64,000 nucleotides of DNA from Tetzosporium hominis (lineage in GTDB: Bacteria > Bacillota > Bacilli > Bacillales_A > Planococcaceae), in the NCBI RefSeq assembly GCF_002265435.1, contig NZ_NOKQ01000276.1:1-64000 (forward strand), given 5' to 3'. Both the position numbers and the translations under genes were made by a program. This document shows positions 34,308 to 44,308 of this stretch, piece by piece; within the stretch, counting starts at the first letter, position 1, and every line of letters starts with the position of its first letter. The notes below the pieces were generated by a model. The model had not been told where the DNA came from and did no database searches. It saw only the letters and a program-made list of their open reading frames with translations.

Positions 34308-35702
34308 ATGGATTGGTACCAACGCGCTGTAGAGCGGAAAGACGAATTGATTCAAGAACTGCAACACCTGATTTCTATTGAAAGTGTTTTAGATGAGTCT
34401 GCTGCAACGGATGCCTATCCGTTCGGACCAAAGCCAGCGGAAGCATTACACTTCTTATTAGAAAAAGGACAACAGCAAGGCATGAAGGTCAAAAATGTGG
34501 ATCATGTGGCTGGCCATATCGAGATGGGCCAAGGAGAAGAGCTGATAGGAATTCTTGGACATGTGGATGTTGTACCAGCCGGTGATGGGTGGTCTGTTCC
34601 TCCATTTGAAGGGCGTGTAGTGGGGAACAAGTTAATCGGTCGAGGTGCGATTGATGATAAAGGACCTACTATGGCTGCATGGATGGCTATGAAGCTAGTA
34701 AAAGATTCCGGTATCGAACTTTCTAGACGCGTTCGACTTATTATAGGAACGGATGAAGAAAGTGGTTTCCGTTGTGTGAAGCGTTATTTTGAAACGGAAG
34801 AGATGCCGACACTAGGGTTTGCACCGGATGCTGATTTTCCGATTATCTTTGCGGAGAAGGGAATTGCTGGCCTTCTAGTGTCCCAATCAGCTTCTGCTGA
34901 ACCAACAGATCTCATTTGGTTCCAGTCAGGTGCTAGAACAAACATGGTGCCAGATGAAGCGAATGCCTACATTCAGCGACCTCTATCCGAAATCGAACCT
35001 GCATTCTTAGCATTTTTGAAACAGCATCAACTGAAGGGCCGAGCACAAGAGGTGAATGGGAAAACTTCGCTGACTGTACATGGCAAGTCAGCCCATGCGA
35101 TGGAGCCAGACCTCGGTGTAAACGCAGCAATCAAACTGGCAACGTTTTTAACGACACAAAACCTCGGTGGACAAGGGGCAGCATTTGTTCAGCTTGTAGT
35201 CGATTCCTTCGGGAAAGACTCTAGAGGAAAGACCTTCGGTGGTGCATTCCATGACGACATGTCTGGAGATACGACTTACAATGCAGGGATTTTACACTTC
35301 ACGAAAGAAAATGGGTTCGAGATTGAAATCAGCATGCGGTATTCTGTGAGCTGTCCATTTGATCAGCTGGTGGAATCTATGCAACAGCACTTTGAACAGC
35401 ACCAAGTTCAGGTGAAAGTAAAATCCAATTCGACGCCTCACTATGTAGAAGAATCAGATGAGCTCATTCAAACATTGTCTAAAGTCTACGAGCGCCAGAC
35501 AGGGGACAAGGCAAAGCTTCTCGCAATAGGTGGTGGTACTTACGCCCGCGTCTTAAAGAAAGGTGTCGCATTCGGAATGTTGTTCCCAGGAGAACCTGAC
35601 GTGGCACACCAAGCAGATGAATTCGTAGACATTGAAAATTTACTTAAAGCAACAGCAATCTACGCAGACGCAATTGCTGAACTTGCAGGAAAGAAGGAAT
35701 AG
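34308..35702 (+). CDS. pepV: dipeptidase PepV
   Basis: M20-family Zn-dependent dipeptidase, 464 residues, cytoplasmic. Metal ligands are seen in GHVDVVP, GAIDDKGP, TDEESG, APDADFP and the C-terminal AHQADEFV. GAGGAGG precedes ATG 34308. Three bases separate it from dat, so the two likely form an operon linking peptide turnover to D-alanine metabolism, as in B. subtilis and lactobacilli relatives. Confidence 0.94.
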   Translation: MDWYQRAVERKDELIQELQHLISIESVLDESAATDAYPFGPKPAEALHFLLEKGQQQGMKVKNVDHVAGHIEMGQGEELIGILGHVDVVPAGDGWSVPPFEGRVVGNKLIGRGAIDDKGPTMAAWMAMKLVKDSGIELSRRVRLIIGTDEESGFRCVKRYFETEEMPTLGFAPDADFPIIFAEKGIAGLLVSQSASAEPTDLIWFQSGARTNMVPDEANAYIQRPLSEIEPAFLAFLKQHQLKGRAQEVNGKTSLTVHGKSAHAMEPDLGVNAAIKLATFLTTQNLGGQGAAFVQLVVDSFGKDSRGKTFGGAFHDDMSGDTTYNAGILHFTKENGFEIEISMRYSVSCPFDQLVESMQQHFEQHQVQVKVKSNSTPHYVEESDELIQTLSKVYERQTGDKAKLLAIGGGTYARVLKKGVAFGMLFPGEPDVAHQADEFVDIENLLKATAIYADAIAELAGKKE

Positions 35703-35705
35703 CAC

Positions 35706-36557
35706 ATGGAAAAAGTTTTATGGAATGATCAACTCGTAACGCGTGACGCTGTACATATCAGTATCGAGGACCGCGGGTATCAGTTCGGAGACGGAATCTA
35801 TGAGGTAGTAAAAGTTTATAACGGTGATGTGTTCACAGCTACGGAACATATTGATCGCTTATACGCGAGTGCTGACAAAATTAGAATGGCGATTCCATAC
35901 ACGAAAGATGTTTTGCATCATTTGATCCATCAATTGATTGAAGCGAATGAGCTAGGAACTGGAATTGTCTATCTACAAGTGACGCGTGGGCATTCTCCAC
36001 GTAACCATGCGTTCCCAAACCCTTCAGTAGAAGCGGTTGTCACAGGGTATACGCGTGAGTCAGCACGACCAGTCCAAGATCTCGAGACAGGCGTATCCGT
36101 TTGTTTAGTTGAAGATGTACGCTGGTTGCGTTGTGACATCAAATCTTTAAATCTTTTAGGGAACGTCATGGCGAAGCAGCAAGCTGTAGAAAAAGGGTGT
36201 TTCGAAGCGGTCCAACACCGTGGTGATATCGTTACAGAAGGTTCGTCATCAAATGCATATGGCATTAAAGACGGTGTTTTATACACGCATCCTGTTAACA
36301 ATCTGATTTTGAACGGAATCACTCGTCAAGTGATCTTGGATTGCTGCGCTGAAATCGGTCTACCTGTTGTTGAAGAGTCGTTCACTGTAGCTCAAGCGCT
36401 CGAAATGGATGAATTCATTGTTTCGTCAACAGGAATTGAAGTCATGCCGGTAGTAAAGATTGAAGAGACGCAAATTGGAGATGGCACGCCTGGACAATGG
36501 ACACGCAAGTTGCAAACTGCATTTGAGGCGAAGCTGCCACAACAGCTTCATGTCTAA
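35706..36557 (+). CDS. dat: D-alanine aminotransferase
   Basis: Fold-type IV PLP enzyme interconverting D-alanine/2-oxoglutarate and pyruvate/D-glutamate, supplying D-amino acids for peptidoglycan. 283 residues. The PLP lysine is in CDIKSLNLLGN, and EGSSSNAYGIKDG and SSTGIEVMPV are typical. It overlaps thpR by 8 bp. Confidence 0.95.
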   Translation: MEKVLWNDQLVTRDAVHISIEDRGYQFGDGIYEVVKVYNGDVFTATEHIDRLYASADKIRMAIPYTKDVLHHLIHQLIEANELGTGIVYLQVTRGHSPRNHAFPNPSVEAVVTGYTRESARPVQDLETGVSVCLVEDVRWLRCDIKSLNLLGNVMAKQQAVEKGCFEAVQHRGDIVTEGSSSNAYGIKDGVLYTHPVNNLILNGITRQVILDCCAEIGLPVVEESFTVAQALEMDEFIVSSTGIEVMPVVKIEETQIGDGTPGQWTRKLQTAFEAKLPQQLHV

Positions 36558-37095
36558 TCCACATTATTTTGTTGGCATTCAAGTGCCGATTGAAAAGCAC
36601 GCGTTCTATGAGAACCTTCAGCAAGAGTTGGAACTTCACGATTACTACCGGCGAGTGACGCATCCTGCGGACTTGCATTGCACGTTGTCGTTCATTAGCG
36701 AGGTTCGAGAGGATCAACTCCAGTGGTTAAGGGACGAACTGTCACAGATACAACTTCCTGGATTCACAATGAAAACGACTTCTATTAAAGGATTCGGATC
36801 AGGGAAAGTACCTCGTGTGGTCTATGCAGAAGTAGAAGATGTGGAAAGTTTAGACAACTTAGAACAAGTTGTCTGGACGATCACGGAGCAGCTAGGCGCA
36901 GACCGCAAATCACCATACGTTCCACATATTACTCTTGCGAAACGTGCGAAAGTTCAAGACTCCATAACATTTACGGGAGCAGCGGAAGCGAGTTTTCAAG
37001 TATCCTCGTTTCATTTGTTCCAAGTGCATAAAGGTCAATCACCTAGCTATGAAGTGATTGCTACTTTTTCTTTGCGTAGCGAGGGTGAAGAATGA
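36550..37095 (+). CDS. thpR: RNA 2',3'-cyclic phosphodiesterase ThpR
   Basis: 2H phosphoesterase, 181 residues, with both HxTL motifs (HCTL at about 43, HITL near 137). The family hydrolyses 2',3'-cyclic phosphates and was earlier called 2'-5' RNA ligase. The start ATG 36550 lies inside the dat stop region; a longer frame from 36460 is out of dat frame and unsupported. Ends with ATGA overlap to the lipid kinase gene. Confidence 0.9.
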   Translation: MSNPHYFVGIQVPIEKHAFYENLQQELELHDYYRRVTHPADLHCTLSFISEVREDQLQWLRDELSQIQLPGFTMKTTSIKGFGSGKVPRVVYAEVEDVESLDNLEQVVWTITEQLGADRKSPYVPHITLAKRAKVQDSITFTGAAEASFQVSSFHLFQVHKGQSPSYEVIATFSLRSEGEE

Positions 37096-38006
37096 GACGA
37101 CTCGTATTTATCATTAATCCTTCCGCTGGAAATGGGCGCGCGTTAAAAAAGTGGGAAGCCCTGCAAAAAGAATTGACGGGGGACTATCAGTTCTATTTTA
37201 CGAAGTTCCCACGCCATGCAGTGGAATTAGTACAAGCGCTAGACCCAGCTATCAAGACTCTTCTCATCGCAATTGGTGGTGACGGAACGGTACACGAAGT
37301 GATCGAAGGGTCTCTCGAGCGACCTCGTTTTGCCATTGCAGCCCTGTCTGCAGGGAGCGGCAATGATTTTGGGAGGACATATACTTCTGTAGCTACAAAA
37401 GATGAGATTGAGACACTTCGTCAATCAAGCGAAGACAATCCCATGAAACTAGGCAACCTGCAAACTGCAAGCAGTTCCTATATCTTCGTTAACAATGCAG
37501 GATTTGGGTTCGATGCAGAGGTGGTCTACCAAACGAATCGCTCGCTTTGGAAGAAACGGCTAAATCGTTTTGGTCTAGGTAAGCTAGCGTATTACGGTGT
37601 CGTGGTCAAAGAACTGCTGACATTTGAGACGGCTACAATTGAATTGACAGTTGATGGACAGGCACATGTGATTCCTAAAGCTTGGTTCTTAGTTGTGTGC
37701 AATCAGCCTTACTTTGGGGGAGGGATGAAGATCTCACCAAACTCAAATCCTGCTGATGACATCCTAGAGGTGACGGTCGTGTCGGACATCTCGAGGTGGA
37801 AATTGTTGTTGTTATTTGGTACGGTCTTTATAGGCTGGCATACAAAGTTACAAGCTATGAAGCAGTTTTCAGGACAGAGATGCCAGTTTGCAGTAAGTCG
37901 TCCTATGATAGGACATACAGATGGAGAGTATTGTGGCCGGTTAGAAGCAAGTCAAGTAGCATCTGCACACCTCCTGTCACAAACTTGGGCAATGCCCGTG
38001 AAATAG
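37092..38006 (+). CDS. diacylglycerol/lipid kinase family protein (YtlR)
   Basis: 304-residue protein with an N-terminal DAGK catalytic domain: NPSAGNG, GGDGT and SAGSGNDFGR motifs. Similar to YtlR; whether the substrate is diacylglycerol or another lipid is open. Four-base overlap (ATGA) with thpR indicates coupling. Confidence 0.88.
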   Translation: MRRLVFIINPSAGNGRALKKWEALQKELTGDYQFYFTKFPRHAVELVQALDPAIKTLLIAIGGDGTVHEVIEGSLERPRFAIAALSAGSGNDFGRTYTSVATKDEIETLRQSSEDNPMKLGNLQTASSSYIFVNNAGFGFDAEVVYQTNRSLWKKRLNRFGLGKLAYYGVVVKELLTFETATIELTVDGQAHVIPKAWFLVVCNQPYFGGGMKISPNSNPADDILEVTVVSDISRWKLLLLFGTVFIGWHTKLQAMKQFSGQRCQFAVSRPMIGHTDGEYCGRLEASQVASAHLLSQTWAMPVK

Positions 38007-38020
38007 AAAGGTGAAGAAAC

Positions 38021-38662
38021 ATGCGTTTACGAAATAAACCGTGGGCTCAGGATTACATCCATGCTCACCCAGAAGTGGTCATCGCGAATCCCGAGTCACG
38101 TAAAGGAAAGTGGTACGAAGAATTTGGTAACCACAATCCTGTCCATGTAGAAGTAGGAACAGGGAAAGGCCAATTCGTCATAGGAATGGCTCGGCAAAAC
38201 CCACATATCAACTATATTGGAATCGAATTATATGATTCTGTAATTGTTGTAGCGCTTGAAAAAGTGTTAGAACAAGAATCTCTACCAAATCTGCGCTTGC
38301 TCAATGTAAACGGGAAAGATTTGACCGAGTACTTTGAGAAGGGAGACATCAGTCAAGTGTATCTGAACTTCTCCGATCCATGGCCGAAGACACGTCATGC
38401 TAAACGCCGATTGACTCATGCGAACTTCCTAACACTGTATAAAGAACTGATGCCAGAAGGCGGAGAAGTCCATTTCAAAACGGACAACCGTGGCCTATTC
38501 GAATACTCCTTAATGAGTATGACGGATTTTGGCATGAAGCTTCAATTTGTATCACTTGATTTACATGCGAACGAACCAGAGGACAATGTTCGTACAGAAT
38601 ATGAAGAAAAATTTGCTGCAAAGGGGCAGCCGATTTATCGATTAGAAGCAAAATTTAAATAG
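38021..38662 (+). CDS. trmB: tRNA (guanine-N7)-methyltransferase TrmB
   Basis: Forms m7G46 in tRNA variable loops. 213 residues with the SAM site [10 protein letters not shown], the IGIELYDSV segment and the catalytic-region motif [25 protein letters not shown] precedes ATG 38021. Eleven bases before the next gene. Confidence 0.95.
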   Translation: MRLRNKPWAQDYIHAHPEVVIANPESRKGKWYEEFGNHNPVHVEVGTGKGQFVIGMARQNPHINYIGIELYDSVIVVALEKVLEQESLPNLRLLNVNGKDLTEYFEKGDISQVYLNFSDPWPKTRHAKRRLTHANFLTLYKELMPEGGEVHFKTDNRGLFEYSLMSMTDFGMKLQFVSLDLHANEPEDNVRTEYEEKFAAKGQPIYRLEAKFK

Positions 38663-38672
38663 GGGTGACGAA

Positions 38673-39524
38673 ATGGACACGTATACATTTGGGGAATTAA
38701 AGTTTTCATGGTTAAAAGGCGGTACAACAAATATGGATGGGGGTGCCATGTTTGGAGTTGTTCCAAAACCGCTTTGGTCCAAGCGCTATCCAGTAAATGA
38801 ACAAAATCAGATTGAACTGCCATGTGATCCGTTATTAATTCAAACAGGGAGCGAGGTCATCTTGCTCGAATCAGGTTTGAATGCAGGAAAGTTTGACGAT
38901 AAGAAAAAACGAAATTACGGGATTACGGATGAATCCAAAGTGGAAGAACAGCTTAAAGAACTCGGTTTATCTCCGCAAGACGTAACAATTATTATGATGA
39001 CTCATATGCATTTTGACCATGCGTCTGGGCTTACTTCATTGGAACAAGATGGCACTTACAGCTCAACATTCCCGAATGCGACGATTTACACTTCAGAAGT
39101 CGAGTGGAATGAAATGAGACATCCTAATGTTCGTTCTCGCAATACGTATTGGAAAGAGAACTGGGAGCCTATTGAACATCAAGTGAAGACGTTCAAGGAC
39201 TCTCATGAAGTCATTCCGGGTATTACGATGATTCATACAGGTGGTCACAGTGACGGCCACAGTATCATCAAGATGCAGCAAGGGGAAGAGACGATCATTC
39301 ACTTTGCAGATTTGATGCCAACTCATGCCCATCAAAATCCATTATGGGTGCTTGCGTATGATGATTATCCGATGACATCGGTCTTCACTAAAGAAAAGCT
39401 AGTAAAAGAAGTTTTGGAGAACGGATATTGGGTGAGTTTTTATCACGATTCGTTCTATCGTTTGCTGAAATGGTCTGCGGATGGAAAAGAAATCGTGGAT
39501 TCAGTTAAACGCAACGATGTTTAA
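38673..39524 (+). CDS. ytnP: metallo-beta-lactamase-fold hydrolase YtnP (lactonase-like)
   Basis: 283 residues. The metal motif HMHFDH at about residue 111-116, HTGGHSDGH and [10 protein letters not shown] match the YtnP/AHL-lactonase group, which in B. subtilis degrades signalling lactones and interferes with Streptomyces signalling. Actual substrate here is unknown. Ends before a strong terminator; no plus-strand gene follows it until 40261. Confidence 0.88.
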   Translation: MDTYTFGELKFSWLKGGTTNMDGGAMFGVVPKPLWSKRYPVNEQNQIELPCDPLLIQTGSEVILLESGLNAGKFDDKKKRNYGITDESKVEEQLKELGLSPQDVTIIMMTHMHFDHASGLTSLEQDGTYSSTFPNATIYTSEVEWNEMRHPNVRSRNTYWKENWEPIEHQVKTFKDSHEVIPGITMIHTGGHSDGHSIIKMQQGEETIIHFADLMPTHAHQNPLWVLAYDDYPMTSVFTKEKLVKEVLENGYWVSFYHDSFYRLLKWSADGKEIVDSVKRNDV

Positions 39525-39542
39525 CTAGTAGTGGTAAAATGA

Positions 39543-39582
39543 AAAAGCATTTTCTCCAAGATTTCAGGAGAAAATGCTTTTG
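39543..39582 (+). terminator. ytnP terminator
   Basis: AAAGCATTTTCTCC and GGAGAAAATGCTTT with a 9-nt loop, followed by TTTG. Confidence 0.88.
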
Positions 39583-39610
39583 TCTTTATGACGTCTTGTA
39601 GGAATAGAGT

Positions 39611-39646
39611 AATCGAGTTGCAGGCGTTAGTACGCCTTTCACCTCT
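39611..39646 (+). repeat. 36-bp miniature unit of the AATCGAG/ACATCT family
   Basis: Begins AATCGAGTTGC and ends CACCTCT, but the body is only AGGCG-TTAGTA-CGCCT plus TT. Spaced 5 bp (AAAGC) from the complete unit B3. Looks like an internal deletion retaining both ends. Confidence 0.75.
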
Positions 39647-39651
39647 AAAGC

Positions 39652-39770
39652 AATCGAGTTGCGAACGCCAGAAATCACCGCGAAAATCGTTCGCATCCAT
39701 AGAGGCAAAAAGCGCCTCTATAGCTCCGCCCAATTTTCGCAAGATTTCTAGAGTGGCGTTCTACACATCT
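39652..39770 (+). repeat. 119-bp palindromic unit B3
   Basis: AATCGAGTTGCGAACGCC to GGCGTTCTACACATCT; inner arms GCGAAAATCG / CAATTTTCGC, tip AGAGGC-AAAAA-GCGCCTCT. Its right border coincides with the TAG stop of the minus-strand PepSY gene. Confidence 0.88.
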
Positions 39771-40089
39771 AAACTGCTAATTGCTTTATTTCTAAAATAG
39801 ACCCAGTTTTAGCGTCCGCCGCAAACTCAAAGTTTTCGGTTACGCCGTTTTTCATACGAGTGATTCCACCACGGTAGACGTCTGTTTCAATAACACCTAC
39901 ATGGAATGGTTCTGTTTTCATATAGACCCAAGAGCCGTCAATCGGACCTTCTTTTTTAAACGCTGCTTTTACTTGTTCTAGCACTTGATCAGCCGTAACA
40001 CTAGGAATGTAGCGTGTAGCAGCTTGAGATGCCACCACTCCAATCACGACACCAGTTCCTAGACCCATCATATAATCACGTAATCTCAT
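39769..40089 (-). CDS. small PepSY-like membrane-anchored protein (YtzB-like)
   Basis: 106 residues: one N-terminal hydrophobic segment (about 8-28, MGLGTGVVIGVVASQA) and a PepSY-like domain. ATG 40089 has AGGAGGA 8 nt upstream; the longer frame to 40176 lacks this. PepSY domains often modulate proteases; function here is unknown. The stop codon straddles the border of repeat unit B3. Confidence 0.72.
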   Translation of the reverse strand: MRLRDYMMGLGTGVVIGVVASQAATRYIPSVTADQVLEQVKAAFKKEGPIDGSWVYMKTEPFHVGVIETDVYRGGITRMKNGVTENFEFAADAKTGSILEIKQLAV

Positions 40090-40260
40090 AGTCGATTCCT
40101 CCTCAAAAGTTAACGATTCTGTTTTCAGTATATACGTTTTTTCATGGAATAAGAAATGATAGCCTAGTCGTAACATTTCGAATGGCGAAAGAAAAGATGG
40201 AATTTTCTATTTTGTTCTACTACAATGAACTATAGAGTGCTTTATAGGAGGGGAACGATT

Positions 40261-41334
40261 GTGAACAACGAAACATTGGAACTGTTTAAAACACTGACGG
40301 AACTACCAGGAACTCCTGGTAACGAACATCAGGTGAGAAAATTCGTTCGACAAGAACTGGAAAAATACGCAGATGATGTAATCCAAGACAATCTTGGTGG
40401 CATCTTTGGAGTAAAAAAAGGTCCTGAAAACAGTCCTAAAATCTTAGTGGCAGGTCACATGGATGAAGTTGGGTTCATGGTCTCAAGCATTACAGATAAC
40501 GGAATGATCCGCTTCCAACCATTAGGTGGCTGGTGGAACCAGGTGATGCTTGCGCAGCGCGTGGACATCGTGACTCGTGAGAAGACGGTTCCTGGAGTTA
40601 TTGGATCTATTCCTCCACACCTACTCAGCGATGAAGTTCGCAACAAGCCGATGGACATTAAGAACATGTTAATTGATGTCGGGGCAGATGATAAAGAAGA
40701 CGTGAAGGCAATGGGGATTCGTCCAGGCGACCAGATTGTGCCTGTTTGTCCGTTCACTCCTATGGCCAACCCGAAGAAAATCATGGCGAAAGCATGGGAC
40801 AACCGCTATGGTGTCGGTCTTGCAATCGAATTGTTAAAAGAGTTAAAAGAAGAAACGCTTCCGAACCAGTTGTTCTCAGGCGCCAACGTCATGGAAGAAG
40901 TCGGCTTGCGAGGGGCTCAAGCTTCTGCAACGATGATTCGACCGGACCTCTTCTTCGCATTAGACGCAAGTCCTGCTAACGATGCTTCGGGTGACAAAAA
41001 CGAATTTGGCCAGCTTGGCAAAGGCACACTGCTACGTATTTTAGACCGTTCTATGGTAACGCACCGCGGTATGCGAGAATTTATTCTAGATACGGCAGAA
41101 ACTCACAAGATTCCGTATCAATACTTCATCTCTCAAGGGGGAACAGATGCTGGACGCGTTCATACAGCAAATGAAGGCGTTCCAAGTGCTGTTATTGGAA
41201 TTTGCTCTCGTTACATTCATACTGCAGCTTCAATTATTCACACAGATGATTATGCAGCAGCAAAAGAATTATTGACTAAACTCGTCAAATCGGCTGACGC
41301 AACTACATTACAAACAATAAAACAAAACGTCTAA
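40261..41334 (+). CDS. ytoP: M42 family metallopeptidase (YtoP)
   Basis: Glutamyl/leucyl-aminopeptidase-type enzyme of 357 residues. Metal and catalytic positions are visible in [33 protein letters not shown] and the C-terminal SRYIHTAAS. Start is GTG 40261 with AGGAGGGG 7 nt upstream. Confidence 0.9.
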   Translation: MNNETLELFKTLTELPGTPGNEHQVRKFVRQELEKYADDVIQDNLGGIFGVKKGPENSPKILVAGHMDEVGFMVSSITDNGMIRFQPLGGWWNQVMLAQRVDIVTREKTVPGVIGSIPPHLLSDEVRNKPMDIKNMLIDVGADDKEDVKAMGIRPGDQIVPVCPFTPMANPKKIMAKAWDNRYGVGLAIELLKELKEETLPNQLFSGANVMEEVGLRGAQASATMIRPDLFFALDASPANDASGDKNEFGQLGKGTLLRILDRSMVTHRGMREFILDTAETHKIPYQYFISQGGTDAGRVHTANEGVPSAVIGICSRYIHTAASIIHTDDYAAAKELLTKLVKSADATTLQTIKQNV

Positions 41335-41358
41335 GTGTCCTTCGGGGCACTTTTTTTA
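41334..41358 (+). terminator. ytoP terminator
   Basis: AGTGTCC-TTCG-GGGCACT followed by seven T; the next gene starts 14 bp later and so needs read-through or its own promoter. Confidence 0.85.
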
Positions 41359-41371
41359 AAGGAGCGATTGG

Positions 41372-41893
41372 ATGAACATAGCAATTGGAACTAAAAACCC
41401 CGTAAAGATTCAGGCGGTTAAAAAAGCATTTGAACTGACTCAACTAGAAGCTCTTTTTACTTCGTATGATGTCCCTTCAGAGGTGGCTGCACAACCGATT
41501 TCGGATGAAGAGACGAGACTAGGGGCTGTCAATCGTGCGCGCCATGCCCAGCGGAAAGACCATGCAGACGCAGGAATCGGTCTTGAAGGGGGCGTCAAAT
41601 GGATAGAAGGGACACTGTATCTGTGTAATTGGGGAGCCCTTGTTACATCAGATGGCACTGTTTTTACGGCGATGGGAGCAGGTCTGCCATTGCCTGATGA
41701 CATTGCAAAAGGAATTGAAGCGGGTAGTGAGCTTGGACCGCTGATGGATCAGTTCACATCACGTACAGGCATTCGCCATGCGGAAGGAGCCATTGGCGTC
41801 TTCACTAATAATCTCATTACAAGACAATCCATGTTTGAACACATCGTTTTGCAACTTGTCGGCCAATATATCTTACATAAGTCAGTTAATTGA
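41372..41893 (+). CDS. DUF84 family inosine/xanthosine triphosphatase-like protein
   Basis: 173 residues matching the YjjX/DUF84 group, which hydrolyses non-canonical purine nucleoside triphosphates. The family start MNIAIGTKNPVKIQAV and the GIGLEGGV motif are clear. GGAGCG precedes ATG 41372. Activity is inferred from family only. Confidence 0.83.
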   Translation: MNIAIGTKNPVKIQAVKKAFELTQLEALFTSYDVPSEVAAQPISDEETRLGAVNRARHAQRKDHADAGIGLEGGVKWIEGTLYLCNWGALVTSDGTVFTAMGAGLPLPDDIAKGIEAGSELGPLMDQFTSRTGIRHAEGAIGVFTNNLITRQSMFEHIVLQLVGQYILHKSVN

Positions 41894-41918
41894 TTGTTTT
41901 GCCATAGGAAGGTACAAT
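41890..41918 (+). promoter_or_regulatory. promoter of the lipoprotein-ytpPQR operon
   Basis: TTGATT, 17-nt spacer, TACAAT; the -35 overlaps the stop of the preceding gene. Confidence 0.75.
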
Positions 41919-41953
41919 AGAGGGCAGGGTTAAAGAAGGGAGGCCATTTTTAA

Positions 41954-42478
41954 ATGAAACAAACATGGCGATTTTTACTGATCCCACTGGCTCTTATGCT
42001 CGTTCTTGTTGGGTGTGCATCACCTGAAGAGCAAGCTGTTGAAGGCGTTCGACAAGCTGCTGCGCAACTTGAAGAATCTCCAGAGAAGCCAAATGAAAAA
42101 ATTGGAGACTACTCTGTTTTTCTACCAGGTGGTTATACAGTAGAAGCGGGGTCGGAAGCTCCGAATATTTTACTTAAAAAGGATAACGACACATACGTGT
42201 TATTTATAAATGAAAATGAACCAGCAACAAGTCGTTTGTACTACGATTTACTTGTGTCAGATCCATCTAAAGAAATCGTGGAAGAAGAAACAAATGAACT
42301 CAGCGACCAATTCGGTTTTGCCGCAGTTGTTGAACATTCTGACGAACAGTTTGAGTTGATCGTCTCTAGAGGTGGCATCAAGCTAACTACAGTGACGGAC
42401 GACGGCTCGATTGATAAAAAGTTAAATGAGATGATGCAAATCGTTCATTCATTCAAATCTGAGGAGGGCTCCAAATGA
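41954..42478 (+). CDS. hypothetical lipoprotein
   Basis: 174 residues. Signal peptide with lipobox LVGC (Cys about 22), so probably anchored on the outer face of the membrane. The mature part is acidic with no motif I recognise. It overlaps the thioredoxin-like gene by ATGA, suggesting a functional link with ytpP and its neighbours. Confidence 0.82.
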   Translation: MKQTWRFLLIPLALMLVLVGCASPEEQAVEGVRQAAAQLEESPEKPNEKIGDYSVFLPGGYTVEAGSEAPNILLKKDNDTYVLFINENEPATSRLYYDLLVSDPSKEIVEEETNELSDQFGFAAVVEHSDEQFELIVSRGGIKLTTVTDDGSIDKKLNEMMQIVHSFKSEEGSK

Positions 42479-42789
42479 TCAAGTTGCAATCAAAAGAACA
42501 GTTTGAAGAATTGAAACAAGGAAATACGGTTTTCTTGTTTACAGCTGGATGGTGTCCAGATTGTCATTTTATCGATCCATTTATGCCAGAAGTGGAACAA
42601 AAATTTGACCACTATACATTCGTCTCAGTAGATCGCGATCAATTTATTGAAATCTGTCAAGAGATGGACGTATTCGGTATTCCAAGCTTCATCGTTTTCG
42701 AGCAAGGAAGAGAAACAAAGCGATTTGTAAGCAAAGACCGCAAGACGCAACAACAAATTGAAGAATTTTTAGACGGTTCACTAGCGTGA
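42475..42789 (+). CDS. ytpP: thioredoxin-like protein YtpP
   Basis: 104 residues, thioredoxin fold with active site WCPDC (about residues 26-30) and the cis-proline region GIPSFIVF. Cytoplasmic (no signal). Probable disulfide reductase with unknown partner. Confidence 0.9.
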   Translation: MIKLQSKEQFEELKQGNTVFLFTAGWCPDCHFIDPFMPEVEQKFDHYTFVSVDRDQFIEICQEMDVFGIPSFIVFEQGRETKRFVSKDRKTQQQIEEFLDGSLA

Positions 42790-42826
42790 GCCGTTTCATT
42801 TTGATGCTGAGAAAGGAGTGCTTGCT

Positions 42827-43636
42827 ATGAAGCCCTTGCAGCTGATTGCACAACTGAAAGAACAACTTCCTGAGACGGATTATGTCTATTCGTATAATCG
42901 GGAAACCAATATTTTAAAATTAACACACCAACGTGTCGGAAGAGCCATCGAAGTAGCTCTTGGTCCGGTCATCGCAAAATATGGTCAAAAACAACAGGCC
43001 GCTATTGATGAAGTCGTGTATATGATTCGCGAAACATTTGATGCGATGGAAAGAGAGCAACAGACAGAAGATTATGTAAATCCAGTCATCTATCCAGTGA
43101 TCCGAGCTACCTCGTTTCCTAGAAAGTCTAAAAGTGGCATTCCGTTTATCACGAAGCCTCACACGGCTGAGACGCGGATTTTTTATGCTCTAGATTTGGG
43201 TACAACATACCGTCTAGTTGACGAAGAGTTGTTAAAGAAATTAAACATGACGGAGCAAGAAGTAATGGAGTCCGCACTTTTCCAATTGCGAAAGCTTCCA
43301 ACTCACTATAAAATAGATGAGGTTGCAGGAAATCAATTTTACTTTTTCAATGCCAAGGATGGTTATGATGCGAGTCGTATCTTAAACGATAAGCTATTGA
43401 AAGAGATGCAAGACAAAATCCAAGGTGAAATGACAGTGGCGGTTCCTCATCAAGATGTACTGATTATCGGAGATATTCGAAATGATGCAGGATACGACAT
43501 TTTGGCACAAATGACAATGCACTTCTTTACTGTCGGCATTGTCCCAGTGACATCCCTGTCCTTTTTATATGAAGACGGTGAGCTAGAACCGATTTTCATC
43601 CTTGGAAAACATGCAAACCAAAAGGAGAAGAACTAA
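42827..43636 (+). CDS. ytpQ: DUF1444 family protein YtpQ
   Basis: 269 residues, conserved among Bacillales, function unknown. AAAGGAG lies 8 nt before ATG 42827. It lies directly against ytpR (TAA then ATG), and the ytpP-Q-R order matches B. subtilis. Confidence 0.85.
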   Translation: MKPLQLIAQLKEQLPETDYVYSYNRETNILKLTHQRVGRAIEVALGPVIAKYGQKQQAAIDEVVYMIRETFDAMEREQQTEDYVNPVIYPVIRATSFPRKSKSGIPFITKPHTAETRIFYALDLGTTYRLVDEELLKKLNMTEQEVMESALFQLRKLPTHYKIDEVAGNQFYFFNAKDGYDASRILNDKLLKEMQDKIQGEMTVAVPHQDVLIIGDIRNDAGYDILAQMTMHFFTVGIVPVTSLSFLYEDGELEPIFILGKHANQKEKN

Positions 43637-44254
43637 ATGCGCGTGTATTATAATACCAACGGGATTGGCGACGTCCTTCTTATCGAATTAGGCACAACTA
43701 CAAACGAAGTCAACTCAGAACGTTTCGGAGATGTAAAGCTCGTTACGGATGCGGAAACAAATGAAGCGATGGCATGCAATATTTTTTGCTTCTCGAACTA
43801 TGAAAAGATTCAAGAAAATGGTGTTGTTGAACTGACACCAGAACTAATCGAAAAACTTCAACAGATTTTAGATCAGAATGACGTGCCACTTGAATTGCAT
43901 GCAGACTTTTCACCAAAATTTGTAGTAGGTTTTGTTAAAGAACTACAGCCACACCCTGACGCGGACAAACTGCGCGTAGCTACAGTAAATGTTGGAGACG
44001 AAGAGCTTCAAATCGTTTGTGGCGCTCCAAATATTGAACAAGGCCAACATGTAGTCGTAGCGAAAGTGGGAGCAACGATGCCATCTGGTCTCGAAATCAA
44101 AGACGCAGTCCTTCGTGGAGTTCCGTCATCAGGGATGATTTGCTCAGCAAAAGAGCTAGACCTTCCTAATGCACCACAAGAAAAAGGCATTTTGGTCTTG
44201 GATTCTTCATCAGAACCAGGAGCACCTTTTGAAGCTTCACAAGTCGAATTGTAA
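43637..44254 (+). CDS. ytpR: tRNA-binding domain protein YtpR
   Basis: 205 residues; residues about 90-200 form an EMAP/PheT-type OB fold for tRNA binding (VVGFVKELQPHPDADKLRV, VCGAPNI, GVPSSGMICS). N-terminal DUF4479-like part. Resembles the N-terminal region of PheT but is free-standing. Function unproven. Confidence 0.88.
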   Translation: MRVYYNTNGIGDVLLIELGTTTNEVNSERFGDVKLVTDAETNEAMACNIFCFSNYEKIQENGVVELTPELIEKLQQILDQNDVPLELHADFSPKFVVGFVKELQPHPDADKLRVATVNVGDEELQIVCGAPNIEQGQHVVVAKVGATMPSGLEIKDAVLRGVPSSGMICSAKELDLPNAPQEKGILVLDSSSEPGAPFEASQVEL

Positions 44255-44284
44255 GAGCATGCCTCCGGGTATGCTTTTTTTCTT
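44255..44284 (+). terminator. ytpR terminator
   Basis: AGCATGCC-TCCG-GGTATGCT followed by six or more T. Confidence 0.85.
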
Positions 44285-44308
44285 TGCCTATCTAGGAAAA
44301 TCGAAGCG

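Noticed and set aside
39652-39770. A conserved peptide (ALFASMDAN...GDFWRSQLD) readable on the minus strand of all four B units
   Set aside because: Conservation follows the hairpin arms, arm changes are compensatory rather than synonymous, B2 has an upstream stop in frame, and no start signals exist. It is a shadow of the palindrome.
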